Assembly (NCBI GenBank): GCA_016281055.1
Contig: JAEEHW010000141.1
Coordinates: forward strand, 1-41,580
Reading direction: 5' to 3'
Length of the DNA: 41,580 nucleotides
From: Prevotella sp.
GTDB lineage: Bacteria; Bacteroidota; Bacteroidia; Bacteroidales; Bacteroidaceae
How positions within the stretch are numbered: position 1 is the stretch's first letter; every line of letters begins with the position of its first letter. Below, in pieces: positions 34,486 through 41,580 of the stretch. The notes beneath the pieces are model-generated. The model made no database searches. It was not told the origin of the DNA and saw nothing but the letters and a program-made list of their open reading frames with translations. The translations under genes and the position numbers were made by a program.

Positions 34486-34676
34486 AAAGTGAAGAGTGAG
34501 GAGTGAAGAGAAGTGAATAGTGAATAATGAATAGTGAATAGTGAATAATACAGGTTACATTTAGACTTATCATCAAGTCTGTGTCATCAGCGTATTATTC
34601 ACTATTCATTATTCACTATTCATTATTCATTATTCACTATTCATTATTCATTATTCACTATTCACTTCTCTCACTT
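34482..34676. repeat. Large heptamer-armed inverted element between convergent genes
   Basis: The left arm (34482-34550) is GTGAAGA/GTGAATA/ATGAATA 7-mers; the right arm (about 34594-34676) is TATTCAC/TATTCAT 7-mers and runs into the last codons of the GltA-like gene. The core (34551-34593) holds AGACTT-ATCATC-AAGTCT and GTGTCATCAGCG. Arms can pair over more than 50 bp. Both flanking genes take their stop codons from the arms. Confidence 0.75.
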
Positions 34677-36042
34677 CTATCACTTTCATCAGTTTCACGG
34701 CATCCACATACTGCGCTATGCCTTCAGCCACGCGTTTGGCATCCTGCATGGCGTGCACTACCGTAGCCTGACGGTTTGCCACGTCACCACCGGCGAACAC
34801 ACCCCTGCGTGTGGTCATACCATACGGCACTTCACGGGTTACGAGGAACTTCCTTTCATCGTTCTCCAGTCCCGACGTGGTACGCACTATACGCGTGTTT
34901 GGCGTTGCACCCACCGCCATGACTACGCGGTCGGCCTTTTCGGTGCGTCGTATCACCTCACCACCGTCAGGCGATGCGGTCTCTATCACCACCTCCTTGA
35001 TGTTTCCCTTGTCGTCTATGTGTATCTCTGTTATTGACGAGTGCCAACTGAATGATGCACCTTCTTTCACTGCATCATCATACTCTGCCTTCAGGGCCGC
35101 CATGTTCTCTATGCCACGGTGATACACCACCTCCACGTGCTCCGCACCTATGCGTATTGCCGTGCGTGCGGCATCCATGGCGGTATTGCCACAACCTATC
35201 ACAAACACACGGTGACCAGGACGTATCGACACCTCGTCATGGCTTATCACGCCCTCGTTGAACAATTCCATGCGGCGCAGGAAGTGAGTGGCAAGGCGCA
35301 CACCGCGAAGCATGTCGCTGTCGGTATCTACCTTCATGCACTTCCCTTCGTCGGACATCTGGTACACAGGGATGTGCAGACTTTTAGGCTTACCGGTGCC
35401 GGTACCTATGAATACGGCATCGAATCCCTGCTCAAACATCTTGTCAACGGTGGTTTCCACTCCCACCGTAGTGTCACGGTGGATAATCACTCCCATGCTC
35501 TCTATGTGGCGTATCTCACGCGCCACAACCTCTTTCGGCAACCTGTATTCGGGTATTCCATAACGCAACACTCCGCCACACTGATGCTCCATCTCGAACA
35601 TCTCCACGGCAAAGCCCATGCGCGACAAGTCACCAGCCACAGTAATGCCGGCAGGTCCGGAACCTATCACCGCTACCTTGCCACGGTTTTTCTCCGTGAT
35701 ATTCTCATGCGTGAGATGGTTCTCTGCATCAAAGTCGGCAACAAAGCGTTCCAGTTTTCCTATATTGATATGCTGTCCTTTCTTTCCGAGCACGCACGAA
35801 CCCTCACACTGCTTCTCATGTGCACACACTCTGCCGCACACTGCCGGAAGGTTGCTCTTCGTACGGATAATGCTGATGGCATTACCCATGTTTCCCTTCT
35901 TCAGTTCGTTTATCCAGTCAGGGATTTCATTGCCTATCGGACACCCTTTCCTGCACTGCGGCACCTTGCAGTTCAGGCAGCGCTGCGCCTCCTCAATGGC
36001 CTCAGCCATCGTATAGCTTTCGTTTACCTCATTAAATTTCAT
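34651..36042 (-). CDS. gltA: NADPH-dependent glutamate synthase small-subunit-like oxidoreductase
   Basis: 463 residues, the length of the GltA/GltD-like homotetrameric family (also NfnB-like). The N-terminal cysteine-rich segment CLNCKVPQCRKGCPIGNEIPDWI (about 22-44) and CGRVCAHEKQCEGSC (about 69-83) would bind iron-sulfur clusters. FAD binding is at VIGSGPAGITVAGDLSRMG (about 124), NAD(P)H binding at VIGCGNTAMDAARTAIRIGA (about 283), and FAGGDVANRQATVVHAMQDAKRVA is the C-terminal FAD contact. A GltB-type large subunit or NfnA partner is not adjacent. The C-terminal tail EVREVNSE and the TAA stop are encoded by the heptamer array. Confidence 0.88.
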   Translation of the reverse strand: MKFNEVNESYTMAEAIEEAQRCLNCKVPQCRKGCPIGNEIPDWINELKKGNMGNAISIIRTKSNLPAVCGRVCAHEKQCEGSCVLGKKGQHINIGKLERFVADFDAENHLTHENITEKNRGKVAVIGSGPAGITVAGDLSRMGFAVEMFEMEHQCGGVLRYGIPEYRLPKEVVAREIRHIESMGVIIHRDTTVGVETTVDKMFEQGFDAVFIGTGTGKPKSLHIPVYQMSDEGKCMKVDTDSDMLRGVRLATHFLRRMELFNEGVISHDEVSIRPGHRVFVIGCGNTAMDAARTAIRIGAEHVEVVYHRGIENMAALKAEYDDAVKEGASFSWHSSITEIHIDDKGNIKEVVIETASPDGGEVIRRTEKADRVVMAVGATPNTRIVRTTSGLENDERKFLVTREVPYGMTTRRGVFAGGDVANRQATVVHAMQDAKRVAEGIAQYVDAVKLMKVIEVREVNSE

Positions 36043-36070
36043 TATTGTATTTTTCTATAATATTATTGTG

Positions 36071-36101
36071 CAAAATTACAAAACTTTCCCGAAACCGCAA
36101 A
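36071..36101 (-). promoter_or_regulatory. Promoter of the GltA-like gene
   Basis: On the minus strand TTTG (36098-36101), 19 bp, TAATTTTG (36071-36078); the ATG at 36042 is 28 nt downstream. Confidence 0.7.
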
Positions 36102-36132
36102 ATATTTCTTTTTCAAACCCATTAATGCTTAC

Positions 36133-36224
36133 CGTTAATATCGTTAATAGTACTCATTAATGTCATTAATAAGCCTACGGCAAGACATTAACGGCATTAA
36201 CGAGTGTCATTAACGGCATTAACG
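36133..36224. repeat. Inverted element with CATTAACGG nonamer-type arms
   Basis: The left arm (36133-36170, CGTTAAT-type words) pairs with the right arm (about 36184-36224, CATTAACGG words) over about 38 bp with few mismatches, around AAGCCTACGGCAAG. The architecture matches the heptamer hairpins but the unit is about 9 bp. It lies upstream of the GltA-like promoter. Confidence 0.7.
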
Positions 36225-36292
36225 TAAAAAAAGAATAACAATATGTCATGAAAACAATCATTTTCCTAACAAAGTGATTTTCTTTACCGCCC

Positions 36293-36308
36293 AAATACTC
36301 GCGTATTT
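36293..36308 (-). other. Third GCGA-loop hairpin, inverted
   Basis: On the minus strand this reads AAATAC-GCGA-GTATTT, identical to 11287-11302 and 21828-21843. The flanking sequence differs, though a GAAATC(A/G)CCA motif precedes it in all three, at different distances. Confidence 0.5.
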
Positions 36309-36405
36309 CAAAAAATCTTCCCCGCAGTTTCGTACAGCGAAAATATGGCGATTTCGTCAATCTCTTCCAGGTCAAGCACTTAGCTTTTTGCGCATTTTTC
36401 TGTCA

Positions 36406-36493
36406 TTGTAATATGCATCATATTACCGTGTAAAAGCTATCGTATTACATTGTAATAGCTATCATATCACAGTGTAAAAGCATACAGATTACA
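36406..36493 (-). repeat. Tandem array of four 22-bp units (copy D, inverted)
   Basis: Units begin at 36406, 36428, 36450 and 36472 and read GTGTAAAAGCTATCGTATTA on the plus strand, the reverse complement of the consensus used at the other three loci. The 36043-36664 gap thus holds a promoter, an inverted element, a GCGA hairpin, this array and a terminator, but no convincing gene. Confidence 0.7.
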
Positions 36494-36497
36494 ACGA

Positions 36498-36534
36498 AAA
36501 ACCGTAGCAAGTCCATAAAACTTGCTACGGTTTT
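36498..36534. terminator. Terminator of the large surface-protein gene
   Basis: AAAACCGTAGCAAGT (36498-36512) and its exact complement (36520-36534) form a 15-bp stem with a 7-nt loop. On the minus strand a run of five T follows, ending transcription of the surface-protein gene; on the plus strand TTTTCTGTTTTTA follows. It lies directly beside the 22-bp array. Confidence 0.8.
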
Positions 36535-36664
36535 CTGTTTTTATCTGTTCCTATCAGCATCTCAACCGTGGTTTTGCTGCGAGTTCACTTCTAGATTGTA
36601 TGTTGAAGACATGAATTTTGAAATATCATTCTGTAAGCAAAACCGCCAGAATCGTGTCAAAGTG

Positions 36665-39600
36665 TCATTCTACTACTACCTTCTTACCATTATGTATATA
36701 CATACCCTTCTTCGACGGCTTGCCACTGAGGCGGATGCCATCAACGGTGTGCCATTCAGAAAGTGAAGAGTGAGGAGTGAAGAGTGAAGAATCTGCTGCC
36801 GCCTCATTTATTCCCGTGGCAATCTCACCGTCATCTCCGAAGTCGATTACGAATCCTGTTATGCCCTTGGCATTGACAGCATCGTTCTCGCCTATCTTGA
36901 AGTATGCGCGGCATGCACCGAGGGTCACGTCCTGGTCAGGCCATAGCAGTTTGTTGGCAGAGCCGAAGTAGATGTTGCTCTTGTCGTTGGCAGCAAGGCT
37001 TACGGCATCGTATGTGCCGAGGAAGCTTACCACACCGTCCTGACTGTTGGCTGGCGTAGTGGCAGTGGTGCTGATAGCTGCATTTGTGAATACCGGGTTC
37101 ACGATGTTGTCACCTTCTGCCCACTTGATGATGTAAGGAACACCGGCCACAAGTTCCGTCACGGCTTCGCCGAAGGCGAGGTGAAGCGTGTTGCCCTCTA
37201 TGTATGCATCGCTTAATGTCCGTGCCGTTGCTCCACGGAGCGGGCTGTCCTCATCAGTCAGGTCAACACTGAACGGCAGGCATATGGTGTTCCACTTGCC
37301 GTCCTTGTAAAGCGTACGGCCACTCAACGTCACCGTCAGGCAAATGCGCCCGTTCTTTGCCTCTATGGCATTCCCATTGTCGGCATCGTCAATCAGTGTC
37401 AGGGAGTGATAGAGTTTGCGGGTTATGCCATCCTCACTGGTCACGTCAGTCAGTTCTGGAGCGATGGTGATAGTGCCGCAGGTGCAGTCTTCGCAGCTGG
37501 TGCCTATGATATTGTCGCTACTGGATGATTCTATAGTGGCGATGACACATGTAATGCCGCTGGTGATGGTGATGGTGCCGCAGGAATGTGGCTCATCTGA
37601 CCAAACATATCCGCAGCCAATGCCCACAGCACGGTTTCCGCCTGTGGCAATAACGGTGCCACCGCTGATAACGATATTGCCACAGGAGCCATCTGGTCCG
37701 CTGCCGATGCCCGCGGCACTGATTCCACCTGTGGCAGTGACGGTGCCGCCAGCAATGACAATGTTGCCGCAAGGTGTTTCATTATACCCTCCGATGCCCG
37801 CGGCTTCCAATTTTCCCCTTGCCGTCAGCGAGCCGTCGCCACGGATGGTGAGCGTCTTGCCTTCAGGAACGAAGATGCCCGGTGAATGGTATCCGCCCTT
37901 CACTGCATTGCTGCCACTGAGGATGATGGTGGCGTCACCCTCGCATGTGATACCAGCCCAACTGTAGTTACTATTATTGCGAATATCTTCAATGTTTACA
38001 TTATGGATTGTCACAGTGGCACCGTCGGCAATGGTGACGTGCGTTTTCTCTCCGCCTGTACCGGTGACCATATCGCCGTCCACCAACTCGACTTTTTTTG
38101 AGTTGCTGTCGATGGTCTTCGTGATGCCAAGAAGCTGCCACTGTGCATAGAGCGTCACGTTGCCCCGATTGATGATGTACTGCCCGTCACTATAACTATA
38201 GCCGCTTCCGTCGGCGGCGGTGTTCCATCCTGTGAATCCGTACTTCGTGCGGGTGAACGTGTTGGCGTTCAGGGCTTGTGGTGTGTTCGACACGAACTCC
38301 TGCGCGTCCATCGTGCCCTCGCCACCGTTGGCAACGAATGTCACGGTGTAGCCACCACTGGTGTCAGACGGGTTATAGATGAATGGACTCTGCGGGATAC
38401 AACCTGTCTCCGCGCCGCCGATGGTCACGGTGCCGGCAGTGCCGTTGCCTTTATTGTTGCCGATGCTGTAAACACAATCTGCGCCTGCCGTGGCAGTGAC
38501 GCAGGTCACGCCGTCAGTAATGGTGATATCGCCGCAACTTGATACACCGCCGATGCCCGCACCATACAATATTCCAGTGGCTGTGACGGTGCCACCCGTA
38601 ATGGTGATGTCTCCACAAGTGGAGCCAGTGGCGCCGCCGATGCCCGCACCATTACCTGCCGCAACAGCATTGATGACACCGCCCTCAATGACGATGTTTC
38701 CGCATTTTATGTCTTGTCCTGCGCCGATGCCTGCTGATTGACCGTTGCTGCTGGCGTTGAGCGTACCATCGCCCCTGATGGTGAGCGTCTTGCCTACTGG
38801 CACATATATGCCGGGATAATAGCTATGACCACCCCGCACGTTGTTGACGCCTTCCAATACAATAGTGGCGTCACCTTCACAACTGATGCCCGCCCATTGG
38901 TGGCTAACATCGTTGGCGATGGCGGTGATGTCCACGTCGTGCAGCGTCACCGTGGCACCGTCAGCAATCACGACATGTGTATCGCAGCCGCCTGTGCCTG
39001 TAAGCGTTTGTCCGTCGGTGAGCTTTATATACCCCGTTTCGCTCATCAGTTTCAGGGATTTTCCCCACAGCGCATAGAGCGTCACGCTGGCAGCGGTGGC
39101 GACGGACTGTGCATCCTGTCCGTCGGCGTAGCTGATGCCTGTGCCGTCAGGCTTGGTGTTCCATTCTGTGAACAGATAATCCTGACGTGTGAATGTGTTG
39201 GGTTTCAAGCGTAGTGGTATGTTCGACACAATGGTCTGACTCTCCATCGTGCCCGTGCCACCGTTAGCATCATAGGTGACGGTACATACAATTGACTCCG
39301 AGGGTTTGTAGGTATAGGGACTCTGCGCAATGTTGCCAGTCTCTATGCCACCTATAGTCACTGTGCCGCATGAACTTCTACTTCCTGCTCCTATAGCGTT
39401 GCTGCAGTTGTTTCCGTGAGTGGCGGTGACGCTGGTCACATTCTCTGTGATAGTTATATTGCCACAGTTTCCATATTCATTACCGCCTATACCGGCACAG
39501 TAGATGCCGCCCGTGGCGGTAATGGTGCCACCATCGATGACGATGTTGCCACAGTTCGTCATATAGTGTGCACCGATGCCAGGAGCATTGCCGCGGCTAC

Positions 39601-41290
39601 TCGTGCTGAGCGAGCCGCTGCCACGGATGGTAAGCGTATGGCCCTCAGGCACGAAGATGCCTGGATATTGATGTCCTCCCCCTTTTACAGCGTTAGAACC
39701 TTTAAGAATGATGGTGGCATCGCCCAGACATGTGATGCCCGCCCACCTGTGGCTGACGTCATTAGGGATATTCGTAATGTCCACGTTGCTCAGTGTCACC
39801 GTCGCCCCGTCGGCAATGGTGATGTGAGTATCGGCACCGCCTGTGCCAGTGAGCGTATAATCATCAACAAGCGTATGAGAGCCAAACTCAGGTGTTAGCG
39901 TTATGACGGTTGCTTTCCACTGCGCATAGAGCGTCACGTTGCCAAGGTTGCTGACGGCTTGTTTGTCGTCATAGCTGTCACCACTGCCGTCAGGCTTGGT
40001 GTTCCATTCTACAAAAAAGTAGCCCTTCCGAGTGAATGTGTTGGCATTCAGCACTTGCGTCGTATTCCAAGCGAAGTTCTGCCCTGCCATTGTGCCTGTG
40101 CCACCGTTAGCATCGAAACTGACGACATAATCGGTGTTAGCCCACTGTGCATAGAGCGTCACGTCGCCAAGGTTGGTGACGACCTCTCCATTAGAGAAGT
40201 CCTGCCCGCTGCCATCGGCTTTCGTACTCCAACACTTAAAGGCTTTGCCGGAATTAGTGAACCCGTTGAAGGTCAGAGCCTGCGGGGTGTTCGACTTGAA
40301 ACTCTGGTCAGCCATTGCCCCCGTACCACCGTTGCCACTGAAACTGATGGTGAAAGACATGTCTGTCGGGGCTAACACTTCAGGAACGAATGCCGATCCT
40401 ACTATATATGACGATGCCTGTCCCCAAAGAGTCAGCGTGCCACAGGTGCTACTGCCACCACCAGGCCCGATACTATAAGGAACATTGGCATCATACCTTT
40501 TGGCTGTCACGCTGGTCAAACCCGAGATGGAGATGTTGCCGCAGCCTCCATCCCTGCCGCCGCCGATGGCTGCACCGCCTCTGGAACTGGTACCCTCGGC
40601 GTATATTGTTCCGCCCGTGATGTTGATGTTGCCGCAGGTGCCCCCATTGCCGCTGCCGATGGCTGCCGCCCCGAAAGATGATATGGCACGGATGTTGCCG
40701 CCACTGATGGTGATGTCACCGCAGGTGCCCCCATTGCCGCTGCTTCCGATACATGCGGCATAGCTCGAAAGCGATTGTCCTTGATAATCAATTTTAGTGC
40801 TGAGGTCAAAGGTTCCACTCTCAATGACGATATTGCCACAGGATTGCATATTGCGGCCGCCAATACATGAGCCCCATCCAAAACTCCTTAATTCGAGCGT
40901 GCCATATCCCTTTATGGTGAGCGTAGTGTTTGCAGGACCCACCTGAATGCAGGGATTAAGGTAATAGCCGCCAATAAAGGTGTTGGCAGTTCCTTTGGCC
41001 AGAATAATCGTGGCATCACCCTGACAGGTGATTAACGATGGAAATTCATTATAGTAATTGCTATAGGAGCTGATGTTCACGTCGCTCAGCGTCACCGTAG
41101 CCCCAGGGACAATCGTTATGTAAGTGCTCTCGCCGCCCGTGCCCGTCAGCACGTCGCCGTTATGGAGCGTCACCCCACCCGTCTCGCTCGTCAGTGTCAC
41201 GGTATTCGCCCACGCTGTCACAGCAGTGAGCATCACGGCCAGCATCATTGCCGCCCGTGCATAAAAGTGTTTGGTCAGTGTTGCAATCAT
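36665..41290 (-). CDS. Giant modular surface protein: beta-helix modules with Cys-Gly ladder and InlB repeats
   Basis: 1541 residues with a signal peptide (about 1-28, ending TAVTAWA). Four beta-helix-like modules each begin with a TLTGTGG..(T/S)(H/Y)(I/V)TIADGATVTL segment and carry turns of the form CGNI(V/T)I-GGT(I/V)TATGG-AGIG. Four InlB (Listeria-Bacteroides) repeats sit between them: two after module 1, one after module 2 and one after module 3. Each InlB repeat has DANGGTGTM and NVTLYAQW-like ends. About 230 C-terminal residues are different (SGRTLYKDGKWNTICLPFSVDL) and end in GKPSKKGMYIHNGKKVVVE, a tail frequent in Prevotella exported proteins and possibly a sorting signal. Adhesion or carbohydrate binding is inferred. 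No promoter of the usual form was found directly upstream. Confidence 0.85.
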   Translation of the reverse strand: MIATLTKHFYARAAMMLAVMLTAVTAWANTVTLTSETGGVTLHNGDVLTGTGGESTYITIVPGATVTLSDVNISSYSNYYNEFPSLITCQGDATIILAKGTANTFIGGYYLNPCIQVGPANTTLTIKGYGTLELRSFGWGSCIGGRNMQSCGNIVIESGTFDLSTKIDYQGQSLSSYAACIGSSGNGGTCGDITISGGNIRAISSFGAAAIGSGNGGTCGNINITGGTIYAEGTSSRGGAAIGGGRDGGCGNISISGLTSVTAKRYDANVPYSIGPGGGSSTCGTLTLWGQASSYIVGSAFVPEVLAPTDMSFTISFSGNGGTGAMADQSFKSNTPQALTFNGFTNSGKAFKCWSTKADGSGQDFSNGEVVTNLGDVTLYAQWANTDYVVSFDANGGTGTMAGQNFAWNTTQVLNANTFTRKGYFFVEWNTKPDGSGDSYDDKQAVSNLGNVTLYAQWKATVITLTPEFGSHTLVDDYTLTGTGGADTHITIADGATVTLSNVDITNIPNDVSHRWAGITCLGDATIILKGSNAVKGGGHQYPGIFVPEGHTLTIRGSGSLSTSSRGNAPGIGAHYMTNCGNIVIDGGTITATGGIYCAGIGGNEYGNCGNITITENVTSVTATHGNNCSNAIGAGSRSSCGTVTIGGIETGNIAQSPYTYKPSESIVCTVTYDANGGTGTMESQTIVSNIPLRLKPNTFTRQDYLFTEWNTKPDGTGISYADGQDAQSVATAASVTLYALWGKSLKLMSETGYIKLTDGQTLTGTGGCDTHVVIADGATVTLHDVDITAIANDVSHQWAGISCEGDATIVLEGVNNVRGGHSYYPGIYVPVGKTLTIRGDGTLNASSNGQSAGIGAGQDIKCGNIVIEGGVINAVAAGNGAGIGGATGSTCGDITITGGTVTATGILYGAGIGGVSSCGDITITDGVTCVTATAGADCVYSIGNNKGNGTAGTVTIGGAETGCIPQSPFIYNPSDTSGGYTVTFVANGGEGTMDAQEFVSNTPQALNANTFTRTKYGFTGWNTAADGSGYSYSDGQYIINRGNVTLYAQWQLLGITKTIDSNSKKVELVDGDMVTGTGGEKTHVTIADGATVTIHNVNIEDIRNNSNYSWAGITCEGDATIILSGSNAVKGGYHSPGIFVPEGKTLTIRGDGSLTARGKLEAAGIGGYNETPCGNIVIAGGTVTATGGISAAGIGSGPDGSCGNIVISGGTVIATGGNRAVGIGCGYVWSDEPHSCGTITITSGITCVIATIESSSSDNIIGTSCEDCTCGTITIAPELTDVTSEDGITRKLYHSLTLIDDADNGNAIEAKNGRICLTVTLSGRTLYKDGKWNTICLPFSVDLTDEDSPLRGATARTLSDAYIEGNTLHLAFGEAVTELVAGVPYIIKWAEGDNIVNPVFTNAAISTTATTPANSQDGVVSFLGTYDAVSLAANDKSNIYFGSANKLLWPDQDVTLGACRAYFKIGENDAVNAKGITGFVIDFGDDGEIATGINEAAADSSLFTPHSSLSEWHTVDGIRLSGKPSKKGMYIHNGKKVVVE
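36763..36792 (-). repeat. GTGAAGA heptamer array inside the surface-protein gene
   Basis: Four 7-mers (GTGAAGA, GTGAGGA, GTGAAGA, GTGAAGA) lie in frame and encode DSSLFTPHSSLS, at about residues 1499-1510, just before the C-terminal tail. The same words form the array after the GH95 stop codon. Confidence 0.7.
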
Positions 41291-41580
41291 CTTTACCTTA
41301 ATTTATCTGATTATATTATACTTTTCTCAAGATGAGGTTTTCTGTTATACCTACATTGAGGTGGGTTCTATTAATTCCCACCGTAAATTTAAACTTTAAA
41401 CGTGGGTTGACGAACTCCCTCCGGCTCCCTCGTTTCGCAAGGGAGAGCAATGTCATCTTTTCGTTTTCTTTCGGTGCATACTATCAGTTCTTTCGGTCAC
41501 ATAGCCCGCTATGCTCCCTCAACAACTGACACTCTGCCCTCGAAACAAATTCGAAAATATAACAAAGCGAATTAATAGAA
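41291..41580. other. Gene-free right end of the window
   Basis: No supported gene. Two small inverted repeats are visible: GTGGG/CCCAC around 41360-41381, and CTCCCT/AGGGAG at about 41440-41456. No TAnnTTTG promoter is found on the minus strand for the surface-protein gene. Confidence 0.4.

Noticed and set aside
36175..36375. Small minus-strand reading frame (66 codons)
   Set aside because: It lies across the nonamer inverted repeat and the GCGA hairpin; its sequence is explained by repeats and no promoter or signal supports it.
37416..40763. Many plus-strand frames rich in Pro, Val and Ala
   Set aside because: They mirror the repetitive Gly/Thr-rich surface protein on the other strand.

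Overview
The window looks like a chromosomal segment of a Bacteroidota member close to Prevotella and its relatives (rumen or gut type). Nine promoters have the Bacteroidota layout TTG/TTTG, 19-20 bp, TAnnTTTG. Shine-Dalgarno sites are not evident. The gene families also fit: DUF4890, an STN/CarboxypepD-regulated outer-membrane barrel with an ECF sigma factor, Listeria-Bacteroides (InlB) repeats, and GH115/GH95/CE15 plant-polysaccharide enzymes. I see no rRNA, tRNA, transposase, integrase or CRISPR array.

Layout. 1-2.4 kb: the 5' part of a secreted InlB-repeat protein and a secreted propeller-like protein, both on the minus strand. 2.5-3.6 kb: an archaeal-type AAA ATPase behind a palindrome. 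3.8-8.8 kb: a tight plus-strand operon of a GH31 glycosidase, a HAD phosphatase, a DUF3298 secreted protein and a plant-type methylthioadenosine nucleosidase. TrpB2, a Cof-type HAD phosphatase and a Spy-like DUF4890 protein follow. 12.3-18.3 kb (minus): a complete tripartite efflux operon (ATPase, two MacB-type permeases, MacA-type adaptor, TolC). 18.4-21.6 kb (minus): a second ABC operon (ATPase, two paralogous membrane proteins, GntR/YtrA regulator) with a probable GntR operator at its promoter. 22.5-24.6 kb: CE1 and CE15 esterases. 24.8-28.5 kb: ECF sigma factor, FecR-like anti-sigma and STN outer-membrane barrel. 29.7-34.5 kb: GH115 and GH95 glycosidases. 34.6-36.0 kb (minus): a GltA/GltD-like oxidoreductase. 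36.7-41.3 kb (minus): a 1541-residue modular surface protein.

Function. GH31, CE1, CE15, GH115 and GH95 together would strip side chains and lignin/ferulate links from complex glucuronoarabinoxylan. No SusC/SusD pair lies in the window. The two ABC operons look like envelope-stress or antimicrobial-peptide/drug export systems.

The least conventional content is the intergenic DNA. (i) A ~370-bp element is present twice (11239-11607 and 21780-22149). Each copy has a GCGA-tetraloop hairpin followed by a second hairpin whose stem differs between copies by four compensatory base-pair changes and no uncompensated change inside the stem. (ii) Arrays of a 22-bp unit lie at four loci. (iii) Hairpins with arms of tandem 7-9-mers sit at or just after many stop codons, and similar sequence has entered coding sequence in TolC, at the end of the GltA-like protein and near the C-terminus of the large surface protein. 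These are the best candidates for an undescribed system.
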